This document shows, piece by piece, positions 1-9,082 of a DNA stretch of 64,000 nt; within the stretch, counting starts at the first letter, position 1, and each line of letters starts with the position of its first letter. The translations under genes were made by a program, and so were the position numbers. The DNA lies in contig CAJHZI010000415.1 of assembly GCA_905160935.1 (NCBI GenBank), positions 585,501 to 649,500 on the forward strand, read 5' to 3'. This DNA comes from Enchytraeus crypticus (taxonomy: Eukaryota; Annelida; Clitellata; Enchytraeida; Enchytraeidae). The notes beneath the pieces were generated by a model, which saw only the letters and a program-made list of their open reading frames with translations, was not told the DNA's origin and did not search any database.

Positions 1-23
1 CCTCTCAATACCTCCCTCCTCCT

Positions 24-31
24 CCTCGAGT
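24..31. repeat. Left target-site duplication of the hAT element
   Basis: CCTCGAGT, identical to 2768-2775. The 8-bp length is characteristic of hAT insertion. Confidence 0.85.
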
Positions 32-966
32 CAGTGGCGGTTCTGAGGGGTGGCCTGGGGTGGCCACGGCCACCCCAAATGAAGGCCTGGCCACCCCAGT
101 GGCCACCCCAAAAATGGTCAACCAGAAATTGATATTTATTGATGACTAACATAACATAACAGTTCTGTATCAGGAAGCATCAGATGCTTATTTAAGACGA
201 TTCTTGTTCAAGCTGCTCGCTTAAACTGTGATGCACTTTAATAACGACAACCGAACAGTGAATTTAGGCCACACCGTCAGAACCCGACATCAGTGATATC
301 ATGTTACTTACGAGCAGACTCGCACTGTACCCGAGTCCACTCACTGTTTAAAATGGAAGGACTGCTGAACTAGAACTCAAGGTGTTAGCTGCAAGCCATG
401 AGTTACGTGTATTTTTCTTAGAACGGAGGAAGTTGAGTGCACAGCTGTTATACGATGCGATTGATCATAAATGGGTCACGTTAATCTAGATATGGTATTG
501 GTCCACAAACTTGTATTTCTTTACTTCGGGCTTCTGACCTTGACGTTAAACCCACATCATCAGTTCAGTTCAGATATGGTATTGGAAGCGCTCAGTATAC
601 GTGTGAGCAGCTGCGTAATTCGTGCTGGCTCCTTGTTTCTCGGCCTGTGCTTTATACTGATATTAGGATGCCATATATAATGACAACGTAACTTAAGAAT
701 CTGATGAATTGTAACGCTATACATAGAGTAGAATTACGTAATAATAGCTACGGAAATTTTAAAATTTTAATTAAGTCGTCTTTATTTCTGCACGTAATTT
801 ATGGATTATAACTTAATACTCTTCCTTCAAAAAATTAAAAGTTTCTTCACTGGTAAGTTGATAGCCCTATAATTATTGATTCTACGAATCCTACGATATT
901 GTTTAGTCAAATGGCACAAAACTGAGAGAAGTAAAGAATTTGAAATATTTAGGCTATATACTTTTC

Positions 967-1260
967 CCCGTGTTGTGTCCGGGTTGTTTGAAGACTTGAC
1001 CAACCGGTGACTGCATGTGTCGTAGAAGGCGACTAAAGCACTAAGATCCATACTAACGTCGGAAAGGGCATTCGGTTAGTGAGCGCCTAGGCTCCAGAAA
1101 TTGCTACAAAAATCTAAACGAATGGAAAAGTCTCAAATAGGGCATTGTCTGGTAGTGTGGTGTAGGAGACAGAGGATTTGAGACAGTCTATTTGTATCCC
1201 GATCCTAGTTAAACTGGGATTCAAGGGAGGATGACGATGATGATGAATAGCAGATGATAA
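967..1260 (+). repeat. Family D dispersed repeat, nested in the hAT element
   Basis: Starts CCCGTGTTGTGTCCGGGTTG and ends near a GATGATGATG tract. It aligns by eye with copies at 9196, 15033, 60893 and 63348. Confidence 0.75.
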
Positions 1261-2424
1261 GAGATGCGAAGAGGAAATAAAGTGTAGGATTGCTCGGGTC
1301 AAAGTGGTATTTACCAAGAGAAAAGAACGACTAACAAAAAGCCTGAAGAGATTCAAGAAAATAAATATAGTCAAAACTTTGCGGTCTAGGCTGCTATAAG
1401 GCTCTTAAACGTGGACGCTAAAGGAGAAATTTATTAGAAACTGGAAGCTTTAGAAACGTGGTTGTGGATGATGATGGAAAAGATCAAGTGGACCTACAAA
1501 AGGCCAATGAGAAGGCGCTACAGAAAGTTGGTACAGATAGATTAAGACAAGTAATAAACACTTTAAAAATAGGAAGAAGAGTTGGTTAGGAGTTAGGAGT
1601 TAGGAATGTTCTAAGAGGAGATGTCTTGATATAAGAGGTGATTGACAGTAGAATGCAGGGAAAAATAGTTCAAGAAAAACCGTGACAATTGATACGTTAG
1701 ATTTTTTATTATGCATTTAAATGTGGATATGAAGGGAAAGGTGGAGGGTATGGATCTAAACATTGTTGTTGACGAATTTGATGCACGACGTAATAGGCCA
1801 AATTGAATTATCAATCTTTATTAGACTGTCGGTCGAACATCCTGATCAGTAGGCTATGCAGGTGTGCAAAAATGAAATGAAAAAATGAAATGAAAAATGA
1901 AATGAAAAAATGAAGGTGTGCACAGTGTGCATCGCAAGTTGACTCAACTCTTGCTTGATGCAATTATTTTCTATTATATCTGAGGTCAATCGATATAATA
2001 TTTACCTTACGAAAATTACTGAGAGTAAACTAATGAGTTGCACTGACAAGACAATGCAATATGATTATTTTGTTGCTGCTCCAACTTAGCTAACTGAGCG
2101 ATATAGGGTTGAATGTACACATTTGTAAACGCCTATAATACTAGGGTAGTATATGTCAAATTTATATTTCAACCAGTGAAATTCATCTAAATTTCAATTC
2201 AGTTAATTAATAAATCGCTTAATTTCAATCTAATATCAATTGTGAAAATTACATATTTTTCAATTTAGAGGAAATTCTTAAGTAGTCATTTAAGTTTCAT
2301 TTGAGAAATTTATTCCAATTGCGATTTTAATTTCTATTAATCGTAAGTAATCATTTATTTTACAATTTCAATGACAAGATATATCACTGCATTGTGTGAA
2401 TGAAATATACTATTACAATATTAT

Positions 2425-2520
2425 TATGACGAGATGGGCATCTATGCCTTCCTCAGCTTCGACTAACATTTACTGGGCAGGGGCTTCATTCCCTGAGAAA
2501 ACAATCCTGTTTACTCAATA
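2425..2520 (+). repeat. Dispersed repeat shared with 57556-57650
   Basis: The segment GACGAGATGGGCATCTATGC through the 'ctgggcaggggc...ccctgagaaaac' stretch reappears at 57556-57650 with moderate divergence. Its first part resembles family C. Confidence 0.55.
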
Positions 2521-2767
2521 TTACAATATATTTACAGCTTAATATGAGACGACATCTTAATCCTGATTTACATAAGATCTTATGATAGATTAAGCGCATG
2601 AAAATGGATTTCCTTAATGCTTTGTACGTAGCGATCATGAAGATGAATGATATCGTCTAGAGTAAAGTGTGTGAGAACATCTAAAGAATGCTTCATATGT
2701 GCCCCCCTAAATTTTCCCTTGCTACCCTTATGGCTACCCTATTTTTCATAAGCCAGAACCGCCCCTG

Positions 2768-2775
2768 CCTCGAGT
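2768..2775. repeat. Right target-site duplication of the hAT element
   Basis: CCTCGAGT, immediately after the right terminal repeat and identical to 24-31. Confidence 0.85.
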
Positions 2776-3225
2776 GCGTCCTTAGAGCCTGATATAGATC
2801 GACAACAGTTTTCTGGGCTGACCCTCAGCGAGAAAAAGGAGATACTAGAGGCTAGAATGGTCTCGGCGTCCCAGGGGTCCCTCCCACTAGGGCCACAGCA
2901 CCAGGGTCAAGGTCTGAACCAGATGTTGGCCTCAGGGCAGGCTGAGGCGGAGAGGCAGAGCTCATCGGGTTTTACGAATCAGAGCCCTAATCAAGCGGAA
3001 ACTAGATCCCAGAATTCTCTAGGAGCAGCTATCCAGATTTCAGGGTTGTTGACTTCTAAAGGCGGTTCTCTCAACAGAGTTCTCACAACTGCCTCATCAA
3101 CGCCCAATCAGGGGAGTCACCGTCGTGGTGGATCGATAACAGATGAAGTGGGGACGGGCGCTGCTGGAGCCAAAAGCAGTGGATTCAGGGCAATGTCACC
3201 CGCTGCTGCGATCAGCAACGTTTAA
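2768..3225 (+). pseudogene. 3' part of an unrecognised Ser/Gln/Gly-rich coding frame interrupted by the hAT insertion
   Basis: I do not recognise this protein. From the right transposon junction the frame is open to a TAA at 3223-3225, with an internal ATG at 2857. The segment just after the junction looks helical and charged (LSEKKEILEARM). The rest is low-complexity and rich in Gln, Ser, Gly and Asn, as in disordered regulatory proteins. Base composition is GC-rich compared with the surrounding AT-rich DNA, as for the RRM gene downstream. If the transposon and one target copy are removed, the frame continues upstream to the window's first bases (codons from position 2, a run of Ser codons). 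It could be a disrupted terminal exon, an allele carrying the insertion, or a chance open frame. An acceptor-like AG inside the transposon end (about 2749) could also allow exonisation. Confidence 0.4.
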
Positions 3226-3230
3226 CTTTC

Positions 3231-3233
<3 letters not shown>

Positions 3234-3278
<45 letters not shown>

Positions 3279-3475
3279 GTATTGATGATAATAATAATAA
3301 TAGTACTAATAAATAAATAATTAATTAATTAATTAATCTTAAATAATAACAATAATTAATCTAATTAAATAATATTTAATTATAATAAAAATTATTATTA
3401 TTTTTATTATAATTATAATTATAATAATAAAATAATAATAATATCAATAATAGGCCTAATAATAATAATAATTTG
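3234..3475. repeat. AAT/ATT microsatellite and AT-rich tract
   Basis: Uninterrupted (TAA)n from about 3234 to 3278, then degenerate AAT, TTAA and ATT repeats to about 3475. It begins right after the stop codon of the upstream open frame. Confidence 0.9.
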
Positions 3476-4290
3476 GGCGAAAACTTGCTAACCGTATATT
3501 TGCCCCTGCGGTCATGAAGTCGATGCTTTTGGTCTCCACGGTCTCTCCTGCCAATGCAGCTCAGGTAGAATGTCTCGCCATAACAATTTAAACGACATAA
3601 TATAGTGAGCCCATTCGCTCGCTAGCGGGCATCCCTTCCTTGAAGGAACCAAGTGGATTATCTAGACCAGATGGCAAACGCCCATTCGCCATATCTTTAG
3701 TGCCTTGATGTGGCTTCTAGTTGCTGCTTGCTGTTCACATTATGTAACTTTTCTTTTTCGGCAATGAGTGTATGTTTCTTTGATCTGTGTTTGGTTCCTT
3801 GTCCTATTTTTAATGACAATGCTCGATATTTTCACGGATCTCATTGTTGCTGTTCAGTTTGTGGAATATCCAATAATGGTACCTCTAAATTGTAATAGTG
3901 AGTTGGTAACTACAGAAGATCAGTAAACAAGAAGAAGCCGGCATTGTTTGTATGTTTTTGTTTTTATTTGTATTGTTACTTTTTGTTAAAGTAAGTCGCT
4001 TAGTAGGTTTCAACTAGTGTCAGCATTAAGTAAAGTAATTAAGATTAGGTCTCAACTGAAGTATTAAGGTTTTGTTTTACCGTCACTGTTAGTTTTCGAA
4101 TAATTTATTAAAGTTTATCTACACGTTTTTTTGGAGAAAAAATTAATTTGGCTGTTTCTTATGGCAATATAAGTGAGATTAAACTTAATTTTGAATTTAA
4201 TAGATGCAGAAATATTAATTTTTAATTTCTTGTTTATATGTAATTTTAGAATGTCTTAATATAATATAGGGGTAACATCATTAAGAGTTT
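3476..4290. other. No gene seen
   Basis: AT-rich sequence. A 61-codon open frame at 3710-3895 has no recognisable features and probably overlaps decayed repeat sequence. I see nothing else supportable. Confidence 0.5.
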
Positions 4291-4296
4291 TAAATG

Positions 4297-4385
4297 ACAG
4301 ATCCAGAGGGATTTGAACCCTCATGTGTTCGAATCACAGCCGCGCTGATATGAGAGTAAAATCTCGGACATTCAGTGTGCTGGTT
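4297..4385 (+). repeat. tRNA-like SINE fragment (third family)
   Basis: Contains a B-box-like GTGTTCGAATCAC followed by TGAGAGTAAAATCTC. The same tail occurs in reverse at 59020-59110 and 59283-59405. Confidence 0.6.
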
Positions 4386-4929
4386 ACACGGAAATGGACT
4401 AAATTTGCTTAAGGGTTTAAACATGTGGTATTAAACGTGACAGATATCAACATAGTTGATCATTTTACCATAATGCGTATTTCTTTTTTTACTTACTTTA
4501 CTACTATAGATTAGAAATTCTGCATAGATCTACTATATATCTGTTTTCTTTTCGCAGCGTTGGATATACTCTCTGAGAATAAATTGAAAGAATTCTTATT
4601 ATCTTTGCAAAGGTTTGAGCTATATTTTTCTCATTGATTATGATTCCTGTAAATAATTATATCCAAAGACAGTGACAGCTAATGGAATTAGTAATTTATT
4701 AACTTCCACTTTGGGCATAGTGTAAAAAAGCTTAAGCCAGGTCAATCTTGGAACTTAGGATCTGTAGAATGAACTAATTCGGCGAAATTGACTTCACGAG
4801 AAATATATAGTAGACAGTTAGTGCTATTTATTATCAGTAAGTGCTAATTTCATTTCGTGTCCTAATTCTATCACTGTAAAAGCAACTCTAAACATGATGA
4901 GCTATAAAATTGCTTCTATTCAATAATTT

Positions 4930-5066
4930 GGCTGGAGCCAGTGGCGATGTCAGTAAGATATTTGACCGCAGATCAGTATGTTCATGGTCCAAATCCTGTG
5001 CTCCTCCGTCACTGACATTGGTTTTTGAGTAAGGAAACTGACATTAACAATAGCTTTTTTAGCTTT
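4930..5066 (+). repeat. SINE subfamily A1, diverged copy
   Basis: tRNA-derived SINE with an A-box-like TGGCGATGTCAG and B-box-like GGTCCAAATCC. The tail runs ..GAGTAAGGAAACTGACATTAAC. and ends in a repeated TAGCTTT. Confidence 0.8.
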
Positions 5067-5339
5067 ATAATTTTTGCTAATGAGTTTGACTAGTATTCTG
5101 AATATTTGGAGAAAACTATTTAGAGAGTCTTGGTCTCGTTAGTTCTATCTTGCACTAGCAGTACTCGAAGATATAACGAATGGTAGTTGCTATACATCTG
5201 TACATTTTTGTTATATCATAAATCTTTCCGTACATTGTTATTTTTTAATATGTGGGTATCTATTTATCAGTGTTTTACTTAGTGACAAACAAAATATCAC
5301 TAATTATTTCTTCCTTTTTTGTGTTGTGATATACCATTC

Positions 5340-5545
5340 TCACGTTCTAAGAGGGAAAGTCCATTAAAAGAGGTCATACAAGGTAGAATGGAAGGAAAAA
5401 GATGCAGAGGCAGGCGGAGATTAGATATGTTAGATGATTTAAAGATCCACTCATATATGGACAGCGGAAAGCAGAAGACAGAGTAAAATGGAGGCATTTT
5501 ATACCATGGATCTGCCAGTAGGCAGTGCTCTAAGAGAGATTTCTC
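5340..5545 (+). repeat. LINE tail, family T1
   Basis: 3' end of a non-LTR retrotransposon. One frame reads [18 protein letters not shown]-like and then a DREEWRR-like motif before a stop, typical of a LINE ORF2 C-terminus. It ends GCAGTGCTCTAAGAGAGA. Seven other copies lie in the window. Confidence 0.75.
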
Positions 5546-5654
5546 CCTTGTGGAGAATTATCTGACTAATTAAGTACATGTTTCTAAATAATATGCAGAT
5601 GCCTATTTTGTACGTATTTTATTTTTTTAATTTAATTTTTTATATTACTCACAG

Positions 5655-6322
5655 GAAACACTACAATCTCTTCAACCATGCAATCCTATGAGGATGCAGG
5701 AGGATATGGACTGCCCGCCTACTACAACATGGGACTGGCTGCGGGAGGCTTTTCAGGAGCCGGCGGCTTCATGGCCAACCCCCTGCAAGCTCTCTCCGGC
5801 TTGGGCGGTGCCGGGATGGGCTCGGGATTTGGCCTGGGGGGCGGGAGAGGCCGGGGCGCTCCCAGGGGGCGGGGGGGTGCCATGAGGGGTGGTCGTGGTG
5901 GAATGGGTGGGGGACTGGGTGCTCCTATGGGTAGGGGAGGTTTTTCTGGCGGTAGGGGTGGAGTCGCCGGAGGTAGGGGAGGTAAGATGATGCGAGGGCG
6001 CGGGGGTCCGTCGCAGAGGTTTAATCCTCTCTCCGGCGGTGGAAAGAAGAACGGTGGAGATGACGCAGCACAGGGACACATCGTGTTCTGCTACAACATC
6101 GGACAGCACACGAGCGAAGAAGACGTGAGAGCGCTGTTCTCGCTCTATGGGGCCGTGTCGAAGGTTGACGTGATCTGGGACCATGCCAAGAACATTACGA
6201 AAGGCTATGCCTTTATTACAATGCCCGACCATTCGGAGGCGTCTTACGCCATTGAGCAACTCAACGGGTACAACTATTCGGGAAAGCCATTACAGGTGTC
6301 GTTCAAGTCGGACAGAAAGTGA
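5655..6322 (+). CDS. RGG-box protein with one ELAV/Hu-type RRM (CDS 5678-6322)
   Basis: A 214-residue protein predicted to bind RNA in nucleus or cytoplasm. Residues about 20-130 are Gly-rich with many RGG/RGRG repeats. Residues about 133-211 form one RNA recognition motif with RNP2 (VFCYNI) and RNP1 (KGYAFITM). The ending LNGY...LQVSFK is the signature of the third RRM of ELAV/Hu proteins, and a QRFNPLSGG stretch before it recalls the Hu linker. ELAV proteins normally have three RRMs; here RRM1 and RRM2 are missing and replaced by the RGG region, so function cannot be carried over directly. The coding part is one exon. A good acceptor (pyrimidine-rich, ending ACAG at 5654) suggests an upstream non-coding exon, and the ATG at 5678 is in a favourable AACCATG context. 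The exon is strongly GC-rich in AT-rich surroundings. Open frames on the opposite strand are shadows of the GC-rich repeats. Confidence 0.85.
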
Positions 6323-7185
6323 ATTTTTAACGACTGAAGTTAGACTAGTGTATCGTCTTAGATAAACATTGGACTGCATTTTGTACATGATTTTGTAACG
6401 TATAAAATATTAACTTATATAGAGCATTTAATCCAACATAAAATTTAATCTTCTAACTGGGTATCACTTTTTTTAATCTGCGTGTTCATTAGTATTTTAA
6501 AGTCTATGTTGATATGAACATTGTGTACAGTTGTTTGTATTAATTTGTGATGCTAAAATATTTTATATCTGTTTTATTACAGATCTCTGCATTATATCGA
6601 CATCTCGTTACAGATTACAATATAGTGCATGTAACAGTATTATTCGCTTACAATTTTGTAACTGTCTTCAATTGTCGAAATGTTGAAATATAAATATAAT
6701 TATATTATAATCCAGTTAAACATTAGATGAGACGGACTGCTTGGTTACGACACATTAAATATCCATATTACTCCTTGTGATACTTCCAAATTTTGTAGCT
6801 GTGGCCAATTTTTAGAACAAAGCAGTGTTGTGGCAAATTAGTCTGCTAACAGTAATCTGTTATTAATCTGTTGGTCTGCTAACAGTAGGTGAGCCCTTTT
6901 TTTTCAGGCTATCAGAATACTTTGTAATTTACATTGATTTAATCTTTATTCCTGATCGAGATTAGGCTATGCTTTGGATATGTGAATGGTACAATTAACA
7001 TATGCTTGGTCTTAGCTGAAGATTGTACGTTTCATGTGCGTAATAGATTCAGTTCTGGCAATCCTGAAATTAAAATAAATTACTCTTACGATACCACTGA
7101 TATTGCACGTTGATTTAGACCTCCATGTTATTAGAGTTAAGATTTTAAAAAGGATGTTGTAGCTGTTTTCTGTTGAGTCATATAC
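6323..7185. other. 3' flank of the RRM gene, AT-rich
   Basis: Probable 3' UTR at the start. Possible poly(A) signals are the AATATA-type hexamers near 6685-6700 and ATTAAA near 6753; none is decisive. No other gene seen. Confidence 0.5.
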
Positions 7186-7189
7186 CAGT

Positions 7190-7250
7190 TGGATGGTTGA
7201 TTTAGCAGTACCTCTGCTTGTGAAGTTGAAGGCCACTGGTTCCAGTCCCC
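7190..7250 (+). repeat. tRNA-like SINE fragment
   Basis: TTAGCAGTACCTCTGCTTG followed by a B-box-like CTGGTTCCAGTCCCC. It resembles the head of a tRNA-derived SINE, not an intact tRNA. Confidence 0.45.
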
Positions 7251-7660
7251 GGCAAGATGATCAGCTGTAATTTCTGTATAATAATGAAAACCATTGGAAT
7301 CCTTTCTCGTTATCTCATTTAGTGTAAAGCCTGTTGCTGTACTGTTTCATTGAACTATTGCCAACGTTTAAGTAAACTCTAAATTTAGTTGCATGACTGC
7401 AATATATGATTCATGAGAAAGCTGTTCTGCTATTGTAGATGACGAAACTGTTTCGACAGTTGACTAGTTCTTAAAGATCTGAAATCTGAGTCGCGTTGCT
7501 TGCCTGATATCAAATATTACATTGATTTAGTTATGCTGAAAGTTTTCAAAGAAGAACTTTTAAAGCATAACTGTTGAATATTTTAATTGGGTTGCTGTTA
7601 GACAATATGCAATGCTGAAGTTTTGATTAATTGTGTACATGCTGGATAGTTTTTTTTCAA

Positions 7661-8016
7661 TTCATATGTTGTCAGCATTAATTTCATGTCATATTTTCTT
7701 AGTTTTTTTAAATTCATATGTTGTCAGCATTAATTACTTGTCATATTTTCTTAGTTTTTTTTAAATTCATATGTTGTCAGCATTAATTACTTGTCATATT
7801 TTCTTAGTTTTTTTTAAATTCATATGTTGTCAGCATTAATTACTTGTCATATTTTCTTAGTTTTTTTTAAATTCATATGTTGTCAGCATTAATTACTTGT
7901 CATATTTTCTTAGATTTTTTAAAATTCATATGTTGTCAGCATTAATTACTTGTCATATTTTCTTAGATTTTTTTAAATTCATATGTTGTCAGCATTAATT
8001 ACATGTCATATTTTCT
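7661..8016. repeat. 53-bp tandem repeat, about 6.7 copies
   Basis: The unit begins ATTCATATGTTGTCAGCATT and ends in a TTAGTTTTTTTTAA tract. Copies are nearly identical, with T-run length and a few bases varying. Confidence 0.95.
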
Positions 8017-8261
8017 ACTCAAAAGTTCTGGTCTAGTTAGGAACAGATTAAATGCATGAGCACTGCATGTGTAACAAGAACCTAAAATCAGAAACGTAGG
8101 AAGTCAGTAGAGATCCATTTATATTATTTTCTTAGCAATCCTTGTTGTAGTTGATTAGAAGTGGTCCCTTAGAGCACTATGTTTCATTACGTCAGTCTCT
8201 CAATTATTATATGGTATCCTTAGGCAATTCAAAGTTAACCAACCATAATAATTAATACAAT

Positions 8262-8340
8262 ACATACAAATTATAATAATAAAGATTTAACGTCCGTTTC
8301 CTCATACAAGGATGGTGTCAGGGACGTCCCCCATCACAAA
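8262..8340 (-). repeat. LINE 3' end, family T2
   Basis: Reverse copy of the T2 3' terminus: (TAA)n then AAGATTTAACGTCCGTTTCC and a GATGGTGTCAGGGACGTCCC block. It lies downstream of the DDR stop codon. Confidence 0.75.
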
Positions 8341-8445
8341 TATATTGCCAATACTTATAATCAACCCAAAACACTTAGACAAATATTGCCTGTGAAATTT
8401 TCGTAACGTTACCAAAACACCAAAGCTTTCTGTTCTCTCAAACAC

Positions 8446-8747
8446 GACTCACACCTTCACTATGTAATCAGCGCACAACTCACGTCTTCGCTATGATATC
8501 AGCGCACAACTCACGCCTTCGCTATGATATCAGTGCACAACTCACACTTTCACTATGATATCAGTGCACAACTCACACTTTCACTATGATATTAGTGCAC
8601 AACTCACACTTTTGCTATGATATCAGTGCACAACTCACACTTTCGCTGTGATATCAGCGGACAACTCACACTTTCGCTATGATATCAGTGCACAACTCAC
8701 ACCTTCACTATGATATCAGCGCACGCCTTCGCTACGTTATCAGCGTA
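8446..8747. repeat. 31-bp minisatellite, about 9-10 copies, reaching into the DDR stop codon
   Basis: The unit is close to GATATCAGTGCACAACTCAC followed by ACTTTCGCTAT. The last, degenerate units (8720-8747) contain the DDR stop codon at 8732-8734 and its last few codons. Confidence 0.92.
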
Positions 8748-9082
8748 GTTCTAAAGGAAGCATCGAGAAGTCCATTCAGCTCATCCTCCGGATTATATCC
8801 CATGTTCTTGCGCTGTAGAAACATGTGGATCTCTCTGAACGTGGGTCGCTTGGAGTCGTCCTGATGCCAACACTCCATCATAAGGTCGTAGATTTCTTTG
8901 GGACAGTTGTCTGGCTGCGAGAGGTACGTCTCGTGCTCGTCTAGGCCCCTGTAGCGGTAGGAGCAGATCTCGAGGATCTGATCGTCGCTGAGGGTAGAGA
9001 AGGGCTGCTGGCGAGCTAGGGTCAGGATCTCCCAGAGTGTCACAGCGAACGACCAGACGTCTGTCTTACACGTGAACTTGTT
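8732..9082 (-). CDS. DDR terminal coding exon: kinase C-lobe and tail
   Basis: Starts [20 protein letters not shown] and includes [19 protein letters not shown], the end of the kinase fold. Human DDRs stop about here. This protein continues for about 23 more residues (from [11 protein letters not shown]), with its last codons and stop lying in the 31-bp minisatellite edge. Acceptor TTGTAG. Confidence 0.93.
   Translation of the reverse strand, partial: NKFTCKTDVWSFAVTLWEILTLARQQPFSTLSDDQILEICSYRYRGLDEHETYLSQPDNCPKEIYDLMMECWHQDDSKRPTFREIHMFLQRKNMGYNPEDELNGLLDASFRTTLIT

Larger units (their letters stand above)
32..2767. mobile_element. hAT-like DNA transposon, non-autonomous or decayed
   Basis: The element starts CAGTGGCGGTTCT and ends with the inverted counterpart AGAACCGCCCCTG, so the terminal inverted repeats match at 12 of 13 positions. 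It is flanked by a perfect 8-bp direct repeat, CCTCGAGT (24-31 and 2768-2775). Eight-bp duplications and CAGnGGCGG-type ends are hallmarks of the hAT superfamily. The left end is followed by several copies of a GGCCACCCC motif in both orientations (about 50-110), possible subterminal binding sites. No transposase reading frame was recognised; the small open frames inside (for example 471-680) resemble nothing known. A family D repeat is nested at 967-1260, so the insertion is not brand new, although its target duplication is intact. Confidence 0.85.

Noticed and set aside
5722-6259. Two long minus-strand open frames over the RRM gene
   Set aside because: They are Pro-rich or His/Thr-rich shadows of the GC-rich Gly/Arg codons on the plus strand and have no recognisable domain.
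7661-8016. 53-bp repeat considered as a CRISPR-like array
   Set aside because: There are no unique spacers; it is a plain head-to-tail tandem repeat in a eukaryotic genome.
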